From positions 558,001 through 622,000 of the forward strand of contig CP089450.1 of the NCBI GenBank assembly GCA_026636295.1: 64,000 nucleotides of DNA, given 5' to 3'. Source of the DNA: Medakamo hakoo (Eukaryota; Chlorophyta; Trebouxiophyceae; Coccomyxaceae). Below are positions 1-8,622 of the stretch, piece by piece. The notes under the pieces were generated by a model, which searched no databases, was not told where the DNA came from, and saw only the letters and a list, made by a program, of their open reading frames with translations. Position 1 is the first letter of the stretch; each line of letters begins with the position of its first letter. A program made the translations under genes and the position numbers.

Positions 1-428
1 GCGTCGGCTGCGCACGTGAGCACGCCGTCCCGGCCGGAGGGCGAGGCTGCTGCAACGGCCGCGGCCGCGGTCGCCAAGCGGCCGGCGTCACAGTTGTCGA
101 CCAGGCACACGCCCGCCGCGCCGGCGGACGCCAAAGCCGCGGCGATGGCGGAGCCGATGCCGCCCGCGCCGCCAGTGACGAGCGCGACGCGGCCGGCCTG
201 GCCAAAGAGGTGGGAGAGGAGGGTGGTGGGCGGTGGTGGTGGTGGTGGTGGCGGGCGGCGAGGCGCGTCGCCGTCCTTTGCGGCGGCGCGCTTGGTCGCT
301 TGTGCCGCCACGGCCCGGCGCAGCGGGACGGCAAACCCGGGCTTCCCAGGAGCGGAACAGACGCGGTGACACGCCGCACGCGCCAGGCCCAGCGTGTCGG
401 GCCGGGCGCGTGCGAGGGACGGCCGCAT
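1..428 (-). CDS. Short-chain dehydrogenase/reductase, N-terminal part (runs off the window)
   Basis: Partial NAD(P)-dependent oxidoreductase of the SDR superfamily; its 3' part lies beyond base 1. The reading frame from the ATG at 428-426 is open to the edge. It starts with an Arg/Ala-rich, acid-poor segment of about 60 residues, like an organelle transit peptide, followed by a proline run. Then comes the SDR Rossmann start GRVALVTGGAGGIGSAIA, which holds the TGxxxGIG cofactor motif. An acidic residue follows the second beta strand (LVDNCD), which favours NAD(H) (inference). The catalytic YxxxK is outside the window, so the substrate cannot be named. It is divergent from the Mg2+ transporter at 577, with 148 bp between the start codons. 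An intron between the transit region and the domain cannot be excluded, but none is needed. Confidence 0.82.
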   Translation of the reverse strand, partial: MRPSLARARPDTLGLARAACHRVCSAPGKPGFAVPLRRAVAAQATKRAAAKDGDAPRRPPPPPPPPPTTLLSHLFGQAGRVALVTGGAGGIGSAIAAALASAGAAGVCLVDNCDAGRLATAAAAVAAASPSGRDGVLTCAAD

Positions 429-576
429 CTCTCTCTTTTCGGGGTGCTTGTGTGTGAAGAGAAAAGGACAAAAACGCGCGAGCGAAAAAACGAATGCTAT
501 CATTGCAACTCTCCGCGAAAACGCCGCGCCCACGCTCTGCAGAGGCAACTGCCACGCCAGTCGCCGCCTGCAAACC

Positions 577-2382
577 ATGCAGGCCGTGGCCACTGCCCTC
601 GTGCGGCGATGGCGCGGCAGCTGCGCCGTCCCCTCCGCGCTCCTCTCCCGGCCGGCCGCGACCCTGGCCTCCAGCCAACCCGCGCTGCCTTCGCCCTCCC
701 TCTCGTCCCTGGTCGCCCGCGTCGCCGCGTCCTCCCCTGCCCCCGCCTCCTGCCCGGTCACGCAGTCAGTGGATTGGGAAGTCGTCCGCATCGATGCCAC
801 CGGCCAGCCGTCCGCCGTCCGCGTGTCCGCGGCGTCTCTGGGCCTGGCCCCGCGCGACGCGGGCCTCTTCTCCCGCGGAGCCGGGGGCGCGGCCACCCTC
901 GCCGCCGGCGTGCCGGGACGGCCAGACGCGGCGCCTGCCGTCCTCCCAGCTCAGCGCGCGACGCTCGTGTCCCGAATCGTCCGCGTGGGCGGCAGCGCGG
1001 CGGCGGCACCGCCCGGGGCGACGCCGCCCAGCCACCGCGGCCTCATTCTGCTGCGCACCGAAGCCGTCCGCGCGCTGATCGCGACGGACGAGGCCTTCAT
1101 CTTCCCGGCGCGGAGGGAAAGGGACACGGAGACGCTCCTGGAATCGGTGCGGGACGCGGTGCGCAGCGCGGCCGCCGCGGTGGGCGCGGCGCCGGCGACC
1201 GCGCCAGTGGACGGCGGCGCGGCACCCCCACCCCCACCCTCGTCTTCCTCCACCCGCCTGCCCTTTGAACTCGCGGTCTTAGAAGCATTGTTGGCAGAGA
1301 CAGTGCGCCAGTTTGAGCGGCGGCATCGCCAGTTGCGCTTGGTCGCGGACGGCGTGGCGGACGACGTGCGGCGGGCGTTGCGCGGCGGCAGCGGCAGGCG
1401 CAGCCTGCTGAGCACCGGCGGCGGCGGCGGCGGCGGCGGCGCGGACGAGGACGGTGGAGGCGGCAGCTCTTCCACCTCGACCGTCGGCTTCACGGCGGCA
1501 GCAGCCTCCATGTCCGGGCTGGACGCGGGCGCGGAAGTCGGCCGCCTCCTGCCCATCCAAATCGCGCTGCAGGAGGTGCGGCACGACGTGCGCGAAGCGG
1601 CGGCGGCCGTCGCGGAGGTCGCCGACTCGGACGCCCTCCTCTCCGCCATCTGCCTGTCCGACCACGACTACAGCGCCGGGCGCGACGGCGGCGGCGTCGG
1701 CGGCAAACGGGCGTCCCCACCGCCGCACGCCCACGTCGCCGCCGCGCTGCTGGAAGCGTACGAACGCCAGATCGAGACGGTCGCGTCCGCCGTGCGGGAG
1801 CTCGAGGAAAACACGCTGTCGCTGCAGGCGGCGCTGGCGATGGGCCTGGACGCCCACCGCAATTCCATCATGTTCCTCAACGCGACCATGACGATCTGTT
1901 CCCTGTCCGTGGCCGCCTGCGCCCTGCCCGCGACCTGGTTTGGGGCCAACCTGGCGTCAGGGCTGGAAGACACGGCCGGCGTGTTTTGGCCGCTCGTCGG
2001 CTGGTCGGTCGCGGGCGCGGCCGCCCTGGGCGCCGCCATCGCGGTCGGATGGCGGCGCTGGCCGCGCGCGGCCGCGGCAGCCCGTGCGGCCGACATGCAG
2101 GGCCTGCGCGACCTTTTACTTTACCACCTAGACGACATGGACGACATTTTAGCGGCCGCCGCACGCCAGGAGCGGGCGGGCGGCGGCGGCCTGTCGCGAC
2201 CCGCGTTCCAGGCCGCGGTCCGCCAAGCCGTCCAGGGCCGGCCCATCGCGCAGGATGAGCTGGATCTCTTGTTCCGCGTGTACGACGCGGACCGGGACGG
2301 GTTCATCCGGGCGGCCGAACTGAGCGCGGCGGCGGCGCGGTGGTCGGTCACGCACAACGGGAAGGAGGGGCGGCTGGAGTAA
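577..2382 (+). CDS. Mrs2/CorA-type Mg2+ transporter with C-terminal EF-hand
   Basis: 601 residues, one exon. The start at 577 was chosen because it opens an Arg/Ala/Ser-rich mitochondrial-type presequence; the frame is open further upstream but looks non-coding. A cytosolic or matrix Mrs2-like domain follows (about 65-430), then two hydrophobic segments (about 430-500). The loop motif after the first, GMN in the family, is GAN here (456-458, context WFGANLASG). After the membrane part there is an about 100-residue tail with a canonical EF-hand loop at 570-581 (Asp570, Asp572, Asp574, Gly575, Ile577, Glu581). Mrs2 proteins move Mg2+ across the inner mitochondrial or plastid membrane. The EF-hand would place a Ca2+ sensor on the channel (inference). 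It is divergent from the SDR gene. Confidence 0.85.
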   Translation: MQAVATALVRRWRGSCAVPSALLSRPAATLASSQPALPSPSLSSLVARVAASSPAPASCPVTQSVDWEVVRIDATGQPSAVRVSAASLGLAPRDAGLFSRGAGGAATLAAGVPGRPDAAPAVLPAQRATLVSRIVRVGGSAAAAPPGATPPSHRGLILLRTEAVRALIATDEAFIFPARRERDTETLLESVRDAVRSAAAAVGAAPATAPVDGGAAPPPPPSSSSTRLPFELAVLEALLAETVRQFERRHRQLRLVADGVADDVRRALRGGSGRRSLLSTGGGGGGGGADEDGGGGSSSTSTVGFTAAAASMSGLDAGAEVGRLLPIQIALQEVRHDVREAAAAVAEVADSDALLSAICLSDHDYSAGRDGGGVGGKRASPPPHAHVAAALLEAYERQIETVASAVRELEENTLSLQAALAMGLDAHRNSIMFLNATMTICSLSVAACALPATWFGANLASGLEDTAGVFWPLVGWSVAGAAALGAAIAVGWRRWPRAAAAARAADMQGLRDLLLYHLDDMDDILAAAARQERAGGGGLSRPAFQAAVRQAVQGRPIAQDELDLLFRVYDADRDGFIRAAELSAAAARWSVTHNGKEGRLE

Positions 2383-2476
2383 GAGACGCGCCGCGCTCGG
2401 TCGACGGGGGGCATGCCCTCCCCACTTAGTCATTCATTTCATCGGTGGGCGCCGCCCGTCCGTCCACCGCCTTCCC

Positions 2477-4174
2477 ATGGCACCTCCATCCACGTTCGTC
2501 CTCATCGCGGGCGCGGGCCCTGCGGGGCTGGCGACCGCCTGGACCCTGCTCCGCGCGGGCGTGCCCGCCAAAGCCATTCGCGTCATCGACGCCCGGCCCA
2601 ACCCCATCGACGGCCTGGACTCCCGGGCGTTGGGCATTCACCCTCGGACACTGGAGAGCCTGGGACCGGATGTAGCCGCCAGGCTGGTGGGCGCGGGCAA
2701 GCCCATGGGCGGCATCGCACTGCACGACGTGGCCGGCCGCCTGCTCCTGGCCGTCGACTTGACGGACGACGTCGGCCAACTCACGCGGTATCCTTACGTC
2801 CTGACGCTGGCCCAGGGCCGGACGGAGGAGATCCTGAGGGCGGCGCTCAAGGAGAAGGGCGTGCGCCCGGAGTGGGGCGTGGCGTTCGCGGGCCTGGAGG
2901 CCGGCGCGCGCCCGGGCGAGCCGGCCGTGGTCGCCCGCCTGGACAGGGGCGGCAAGGCCGAGGCCGCGACGGCGTCCTTCCTCGTCGGCGCGGACGGCCT
3001 GTCCTCGTCCGTGCGCGGCGCCGCCGGCATCGCCACCGCCTCCGCGGCCCGCGGCGCCTGGAACCTGCTGGCGGACGTGGAGGTGGCCGGCCCGGGCCTG
3101 GGCGCGGCGCTGGCCCGCCCGCGCGCGTTCCTTGGCCCCTTCCAGGCGGCCGGCCCGGGCGCCGCCTTTTCCCTGACCATCCCCATGGAACGGGACGGCT
3201 GGGTGCGCATCGTCTTCGACGGCCCGCCCGCGGAGGGCGCGGACCGCGGCCAGACGGCCAAGCCCGTGCTGGGCGAAGGCGAGCTGCGCCGCCTGTTCCG
3301 GTCCCGCATCCCCTTCGCCGCGGGCTGGACGGGCGGGCGTCCCCTGGCCGAGCCGTCCCCCCTGGCCGGCGCGGCCCTGGAGATTAAGACCGTGGGGTGG
3401 ACGTCCGCGTTCCGCGTGCGGGAACAGGTCGCGTCGTCCTTCCGCGCCGGCCGCGTCTTCTTGGTGGGCGACGCCGCGCACGCGCACTCGCCCGCGGGCG
3501 GCCAAGGCATGAACCTGGGGATCCAAGACGGCGCGGCCTTGGGATGGCGCCTGGGCGCGGTGTGCGGCGGCCGCGGCGGCCTGGCGGACGGGAGCCCGGG
3601 CGCGGAGCGGCTCCTGGACTCGTACAGCGCCGAGCGCCGGCCCGTCGCCGCGGCGCGCGTCCGCGCGACCGGCCTCGCCGCGCGCGCCCTGATGGAGGCG
3701 CGGTCCGCCGCCTTTGCGTCGCTGCGCAACGCGCTCCTGGGCACGGTCGGCCGGTCGCCCCGCCTCCTCGCCCGCCTGAACGAGGCGGCGGGCACGCGCC
3801 TGACCATGCTGCGCGTGTCGTACCCGCGCGACGGGCGCCTGTTGTCCGAGGGCCCGGGCGGCGGGCCGTGGAGGAAGGGCTCGCCCGGGCCCGGGCGCCG
3901 GGCCCCACTGGCTGCCGGCGCCCTGACCGAACGCCTGGACAAAGCCGGGCAACGCTTTTTGGCGGTGGTGTGGGGCGGCGCGGCGCCGGCGTCCTCCCTG
4001 CCGCGGTCGGCGTTTGAGACGTGGGCCGACCCGCCGGCAGACGTGGTGGAGGCGCTGGGCGGGCGGCCCGACCGCCCGGGCGCGGCGGTCATTCGCCCCG
4101 ACGGGTTTGTTGGCTGGCGTGGGGCGGGCCTGGGCGGTGCGGAGGCCTGGTGGGCCCGCCTGGTCGCAGCGTGA
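2477..4174 (+). CDS. FAD-dependent aromatic-type monooxygenase (FAD_binding_3 family)
   Basis: 565 residues, single exon, starting 94 nt after the previous stop. Class A flavoprotein monooxygenases hydroxylate aromatic or phenol-like substrates using NAD(P)H and O2. The N terminus is a dinucleotide-binding fold (FVLIAGAGPAGLATAWTLL). The second FAD motif is RVFLVGDAAHAHSPAGGQGM near residues 325-345, with the GD Asp that contacts the ribityl chain. The C-terminal about 150 residues have the size and layout of the thioredoxin-like tail found in the pentachlorophenol monooxygenase/MhpA branch. No clear presequence is present, since the Rossmann strand begins at about residue 5. The substrate is unknown. 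Confidence 0.85.
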   Translation: MAPPSTFVLIAGAGPAGLATAWTLLRAGVPAKAIRVIDARPNPIDGLDSRALGIHPRTLESLGPDVAARLVGAGKPMGGIALHDVAGRLLLAVDLTDDVGQLTRYPYVLTLAQGRTEEILRAALKEKGVRPEWGVAFAGLEAGARPGEPAVVARLDRGGKAEAATASFLVGADGLSSSVRGAAGIATASAARGAWNLLADVEVAGPGLGAALARPRAFLGPFQAAGPGAAFSLTIPMERDGWVRIVFDGPPAEGADRGQTAKPVLGEGELRRLFRSRIPFAAGWTGGRPLAEPSPLAGAALEIKTVGWTSAFRVREQVASSFRAGRVFLVGDAAHAHSPAGGQGMNLGIQDGAALGWRLGAVCGGRGGLADGSPGAERLLDSYSAERRPVAAARVRATGLAARALMEARSAAFASLRNALLGTVGRSPRLLARLNEAAGTRLTMLRVSYPRDGRLLSEGPGGGPWRKGSPGPGRRAPLAAGALTERLDKAGQRFLAVVWGGAAPASSLPRSAFETWADPPADVVEALGGRPDRPGAAVIRPDGFVGWRGAGLGGAEAWWARLVAA

Positions 4175-4288
4175 GCGCGAGAGGGTGTCCTTTGTCTGTG
4201 CAATGTTTTCAGTTTTTTTTTGCAGGGTTTCCCCCAACCACGGCGGCCGTCTCTCACTCGAAGGTGGGATGGCAACGCCGGCCGCCCC

Positions 4289-5770
4289 TCACTCGAACGC
4301 GGCGCCTGTCAAGTACGGATGGGCCAGGCATTCCTCCACGCCCGGCCGGGCTTTCCAGTCGGGCGACAGGAGGCGGCCGACGAGGTCGTAGCCCGCGCCG
4401 CCGCCCGCGCGCAGCAGCGCGTCGCCGCCCGCCCAGGCCGGTTCGGCGCCAATGAACTCGGCCGCCGCGCGCACGTCCCCGCGGCAGGTCACGTCCAGCA
4501 GGCGGGCCAGCGACAGCGGGTCCAGGCTGCCAGGCGCGGCAAAGGGCGCGAGGGACAGGTAGGCGACCAGGTGCCCCGCCGCGGCCGCGTCGGCGCCGCG
4601 CGCGTACGCTGGCCTGTCCCAGACGGGCAGCCGCAGGGCGTCCGCCTCCGCCCACAGGGGCGCGGCCGGGCTCGCCGCATCCCGCGCCGCCTTGACGCGC
4701 ATGGCCAGCCCGCCCATGTCCCACAGCTCGCCCAGGGTCGCTCCGCCGGCGAGGGAGGACACCGCACAGTCAGCCGAAAACGCCAGGTCCGTGAGGCGTG
4801 CGACCAGGCGGGGCGCGTCAGACACGTCGCCCGTCGAGAGGAGGACCGACCCGGGTCCGAGCGAGCCGTGCGTCCGGTTGGCCGCGTGCAGGGCCGCCAG
4901 GCCTTTGAACGCGTGGCGCAGCGTGCGCAGCACGAAGCCGCGGCGCAGCGCCGTGGCCCGCGCTGCACCGCCACCGCCGCCCCCCAACAAGCCGCGCAGC
5001 CAGCCGCGCTGTGCCTGCGGCGGCTCGGGTGACGCCGGCGGCGCGTTGCCTGCCGCCTGGCCCCGCGCCCAGGCGTCGGCCGTGAGCACGCCGTCGTCCC
5101 TGAAGGCCAGCCACCGCTCCCCGCTGGCCAGCTCAAAGCCGCCCAACAAAAGGGCGAGGTGCGGGGAGGTGGAGGCAGGGGAGGACGACGCAGAGGACCC
5201 GGGCGACGGCCCGCCGCCGACGAGCCAGGGGTACGCGGGTTTCGCGGCGGCGACCACCTCTGCCCGGGACGGGCGCGGCGGCGGCTGGACGGCGGCGAAC
5301 GCTGCGAGCTCGTTGGCCGCGAGCGCGTCGGCTTCCTCGCCCGCTGGATACGCTTTGAGCAGGACGCACGTCCCCATCAAGGGCCCACGGACGCATTTGC
5401 CACGATAGAGCGTCACGGCCACGCCGCCCTGGTCAACAGACTGCCCGCCGCCCAGCGCCGACGGCGCGAGCGACGGCGGCAGGGCGCGCTCGCCGTCGTC
5501 GCGTCCGCCGTCCCTGCCCATGCCACCTGGCCGCGTTCGCGTGGTGGACACGGACAGGTAAACCGCCCGGCCGACGCGCCCTGACACGCGGAAATCCTGG
5601 GCGTCGAAGGACAGGACAGAGGCGGCAGCGCGGGCGGCGGTGGTGGGTGGGGTGGTGGTGGTGGTCGGCCGCGCGGCCGACGCACGCCGGCGAATTGAGG
5701 GCTGCCGCCCCGGCGGTGGTCGCCTGGTCGACGCGCCTCCGGCGCCGGAGAGCGCGCGGCCCGCTGCCAT
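4289..5770 (-). CDS. Plastid-type protein pseudokinase
   Basis: 493 residues, one exon. It begins with a transit-like stretch of about 60 residues (Arg/Ala/Ser/Thr-rich) at the ATG at 5770. The kinase fold can be followed: a Lys in LLKAY, an alpha-C Glu in NELAAF, a catalytic-loop region and a C-lobe ending SPDWKARPGVEECLAHPYL. The catalytic loop reads HGSLGPGSVLL where active kinases have HRDLKPxNxLL, so the catalytic Asp and the Asn are gone. The DFG position reads DLA. Phosphotransfer therefore looks impossible by the usual mechanism, and a scaffold or regulatory role is likely (inference). I do not recognise the exact orthologue. It is tail-to-tail with the monooxygenase, with 114 nt between stops. 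Confidence 0.7.
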   Translation of the reverse strand: MAAGRALSGAGGASTRRPPPGRQPSIRRRASAARPTTTTTPPTTAARAAASVLSFDAQDFRVSGRVGRAVYLSVSTTRTRPGGMGRDGGRDDGERALPPSLAPSALGGGQSVDQGGVAVTLYRGKCVRGPLMGTCVLLKAYPAGEEADALAANELAAFAAVQPPPRPSRAEVVAAAKPAYPWLVGGGPSPGSSASSSPASTSPHLALLLGGFELASGERWLAFRDDGVLTADAWARGQAAGNAPPASPEPPQAQRGWLRGLLGGGGGGAARATALRRGFVLRTLRHAFKGLAALHAANRTHGSLGPGSVLLSTGDVSDAPRLVARLTDLAFSADCAVSSLAGGATLGELWDMGGLAMRVKAARDAASPAAPLWAEADALRLPVWDRPAYARGADAAAAGHLVAYLSLAPFAAPGSLDPLSLARLLDVTCRGDVRAAAEFIGAEPAWAGGDALLRAGGGAGYDLVGRLLSPDWKARPGVEECLAHPYLTGAAFE

Positions 5771-5916
5771 CGACGCGCGATTGCCAGGGACGGGCAGGGG
5801 CGTTGGGCGGGCCGTGCAGGCGAGGGAGGAAAGAAAAGCGAGCGCGCTCGGGTGTGTGCTGCTGTGTGCAAGCCCTCTGTTGCCCAGTCCCTTTTTCCAC
5901 TGACACTGTTCCTTTT

Positions 5917-6771
5917 TCACTCCCACGCATCCCAGTCGTCGTCGCTGCCTCCCACCTTCCCTGCCCCACCAGGCTCGCCAACAGGCACGCCGGCTCCAGC
6001 GGCAGCGTCCTCGTCTCCCAGCTCTTCTTCTTCTTCTTCTCCTTCCACCACGCGCGCCGCGCGCACGCGCGCCTCATGCCGCGCCCGCACGCCTTCCAGG
6101 CGGTAAAAGTAGCGGTCCCAGAAGTCGGCGGCGGGGACGATGCCGGGGATGACGACGCGGGCGTGGAGCGCGGCGATGAAGGGGTCGGAGGCCAGGGCGG
6201 CGTCGGCGGCGCACGACCCTCCCCCAGCCTCCTTCGCCCGCTCCGCCCGCCACGCGGCATACGACGCGCCGTCTGCTGGCTCGGAACAGTAAGTGGCCGG
6301 GTCGTGGCGCACCCGGTCCAGCTCGGCTTCCAGGCGGGAGAAGGTCCGCGGTGCGGCGGGTGGAGGGGCGCCCGTCCCCTTTTTGCGGGGCGACGGCGCG
6401 GCGACCGTGACGGCGCCGTCGGCCGCAAAGCCGAGCGGCGCGCCCGCGTCGGCGTCGGCCGCCGCGATCTCGTGCGCGACGGCGGCCAGCGCAGCGCCCG
6501 CGCCGGCAGCCAAGCCCGCCAAGGCAGCTGTGACGGATTGCACGCTGGGCTTGGCGTCGGACGTCGCCACGGCCGCGGCGGCGCCGCCGGCCGCGGCGGA
6601 CACGCGGCCGACCACCGCGGCCGCGCACGCCGCTTCGCCCGCCAGCCCCTCCGCCAGCTCCCCCACTTCCGCCGCCCAGTCGACGGCCTGGAGCGCGGAG
6701 GCGATGTCTTCCACGCCCGCGGTCACGGTCGCGGCGGCGCCTTGCGCGGCGGACGCGAGGCGGGCCCACAT
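5917..6771 (-). CDS. BSD-domain protein (SYAP1/DOS2-like)
   Basis: 284 residues. The N-terminal half is Ala-rich and amphipathic, as in SYAP1-type proteins. A BSD domain occupies about 165-240, with the conserved layout of a Phe-Ile helix, DPFIAALHARVVIPGIVPA and the Trp-containing DFWDRYFYRLEG. An acidic stretch follows, and the C terminus DDDWDAWE resembles the acidic Trp tail of SYAP1 relatives. The start codon at 6771 lies only 10 nt after the stop of the small ORF at 6782-7597 on the same strand. Its 5' leader must therefore contain that ORF, making a dicistronic transcript likely. Function in the family is poorly defined (membrane and signalling adaptor roles). Confidence 0.8.
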   Translation of the reverse strand: MWARLASAAQGAAATVTAGVEDIASALQAVDWAAEVGELAEGLAGEAACAAAVVGRVSAAAGGAAAAVATSDAKPSVQSVTAALAGLAAGAGAALAAVAHEIAAADADAGAPLGFAADGAVTVAAPSPRKKGTGAPPPAAPRTFSRLEAELDRVRHDPATYCSEPADGASYAAWRAERAKEAGGGSCAADAALASDPFIAALHARVVIPGIVPAADFWDRYFYRLEGVRARHEARVRAARVVEGEEEEEELGDEDAAAGAGVPVGEPGGAGKVGGSDDDWDAWE

Positions 6772-6781
6772 GCCTGCCTTC

Positions 6782-7597
6782 TCAGGGCACGTGGGGAGGG
6801 TGGGGTGGGTGGGGCACGACCAACGACGCGTCGTCGGGCGCGAGCGCGTCCAGCACAGCAGCCGCCAGCGGGCCCAGGGAACCCGCGGCTCCGACTTCCG
6901 CGTCAAGCACGCGTTCAGTGACGGCGCCTGGTGCGGCCAGGACGCGAGCAGCGGCAGCGACGGCCGCCGGGTGGGCCAGGGCCGCGCGGACAGCGGGCGA
7001 CGCGGCTGTGGTGAGAGGGGCGGGATGAGAGGCGCGGCCGGCGAAAAACGCGCGCTCGCTTGGCACGCCACCCCCTCCTCTCCCGTCTCAGCTCACCTAA
7101 CGAGTCGCACTGCGCCCGGGTCAGCCTGCAGCGCAGATCGTCCGGGTCCAGGTCGGCCTCGGGCGGAGCCAGGCCTGTGGGGGTAGTGTGGGCGTGGGCG
7201 TTTTGGAGTTTTTGTGTTTCGCATGGTGCTTCAATTTTTTTTCCGTCGCGCCGCGCGCTGCGCGCCTCCTTCCCTCACCTCGGCGCCGGGGCACGGGAGC
7301 GACGCCCGCGTCGTCGACAGGGACAGGAGCACTCCCTGCTGCCGTCGCTACGCGGATCACAAGGCCGGCAAGCGCGCCTTCTGCCCGGCGCACGGACCGG
7401 ACGGTCGCGGACGAGCAAGAGGGCGGCAGGCCAGCCTGGGGCGGCAGCCGGCCGAGGAGCGTGTCGTCGTCGGCGGTGACGACAGACCAGCCGGCTCCGT
7501 CGTCGGGGAGCGAACGCAAGTGCACGGTCGAGCCCAGGCGGGGTGGGGGTGCGGCCGCGTTGACGTCCAGCAGTTCGGCGTCGGCGTGCTGGGCCAT
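6782..7597 (-). CDS. Small protein encoded upstream of the BSD gene (first ORF of a likely dicistron)
   Basis: 206 residues from three exons: 7597-7279, 7174-7097 and 7005-6782. Both junctions are phase 1 with GTGAGG or GTGAGC donors and CACAG acceptors. I do not recognise it with confidence. The N-terminal half looks like a compact beta domain (segments GSTVHLRSLPDDG, GWSVVTADDDTLLGRL). The C-terminal half is helical, with RAQCDSL, SPAVRAALAHPAAV and a final LAAAVLDAL. It loosely recalls the C-terminal helical region of ZNHIT3, but there is no HIT zinc finger. After the initiator Met the spliced ORF has no ATG in any frame until the BSD start codon. It is divergent from the Mpo1-like gene at 7865. 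Confidence 0.6.
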
Positions 7598-7864
7598 ATC
7601 GCGGGAGTGTGGAGAGGGGTCGAGACAACGTGCGGCTCGGCATTCCCGTCGTTACTTTCGGCAGGCTCCCCCACGCGCCGGCACGCCCCACACCGGCCCG
7701 CCTCATCGCCCGCACGCCTCCACCCTAGGCCGCCTGACGCACTTGCGCTCCCAGCACACCGCGAGCCAGGCCGTGAGCATTGCACGCTCCGCGCGCAACC
7801 ATTTTTTGCTGTGTTCTGTCGCGTCGCTGGACCCCATCCCCATCAAACCCCGGGCACACACGCC

Positions 7865-8518
7865 ATGCCTCCCTCCACCTCCAGCTCCGCCGCCGCCCGC
7901 CGGCGGGCGGCCCCGCCTCCCAGCCGCCGCCTGGAGGACGAACTGACTTTTTACGGCGCCTACCACTCCAAGGCCGGCAACCAGCTCGTCCACGCCCTCT
8001 TCGTCCCGCCGATCATGGCGACGATCTGCTGCTGGCTGGCGTACACGCGCCCGGCGTCCGCGCCCGCCCTGCCGCTGCTCCCGCGCTCCGCGCCCGCCTG
8101 GGCCGCGGCGGGCGCCGTGCCCAACGCGGCCGGCCTCCTCATCGCCGCGTACGCGCTGTACTACGTCCAGCTGGAACCGGTGGCGGGGTTGTCATGGACG
8201 GTCTGCCAGGGCGTCCCGATGTGGGTGGGCGCGACGGCCGCGCGCGTCCTCCGCCCGGACACCGCCTGGAAGGCGGCCGCTGTCGTGCATGTGCTGTCCT
8301 GGGTGATTCAAGTCGGCGTCGGCCACGGGCTCATCGAACACCGCCGGCCCGCCCTCACAGTCTCGGCGTCCCAGGCCTTTGGAACGGCGGCGCTCTTTGC
8401 CTGGCTGGAGATTCTGTTCCGCCTGGGGTACCGAGCCGACCTGAAGGCGCGGCTGGACGGGCGGGTGGCGGTGGAGCAGGCCCGCATGGACAGGAAGGGG
8501 CGGGGTGGGCGGCGGTGA
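7865..8518 (+). CDS. Mpo1-like (DUF962) 2-hydroxy fatty acid dioxygenase
   Basis: 217 residues, single exon. Yeast Mpo1 is an ER membrane Fe2+-dependent dioxygenase that shortens 2-hydroxy fatty acids from phytosphingosine breakdown. The family signature is present: FYGAYHSKAGNQLVHALFVP (His, Asn and His ligand region) near residues 28-50, and WVIQVGVGHGLIEHRRPAL in the C-terminal half. Four hydrophobic segments lie between and around these motifs. The ATG at 7865 starts a short Ser/Ala/Arg-rich leader directly before the conserved core. The frame is open upstream over the divergent promoter, but that part is antisense to the first exon of the gene at 6782-7597 and was left out. Confidence 0.88.
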   Translation: MPPSTSSSAAARRRAAPPPSRRLEDELTFYGAYHSKAGNQLVHALFVPPIMATICCWLAYTRPASAPALPLLPRSAPAWAAAGAVPNAAGLLIAAYALYYVQLEPVAGLSWTVCQGVPMWVGATAARVLRPDTAWKAAAVVHVLSWVIQVGVGHGLIEHRRPALTVSASQAFGTAALFAWLEILFRLGYRADLKARLDGRVAVEQARMDRKGRGGRR

Positions 8519-8622
8519 GTGTGTTAGTGTCCCGCAGGTCTCTTGTCCTTCCAGGCTGAGGAGGTCGGGGGGCGCCGTCGTTCGACGCCTGCTCACTTGT
8601 TCTTTCGCCCAAAAAAAAACTC

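Noticed and set aside
7214-7600. Plus-strand Cys/His-rich segment (CCRRYADHKAGKRAFCPAH) looking like a zinc finger
   Set aside because: It is antisense to exon 1 of the 206-residue protein, which splices in phase over three exons.
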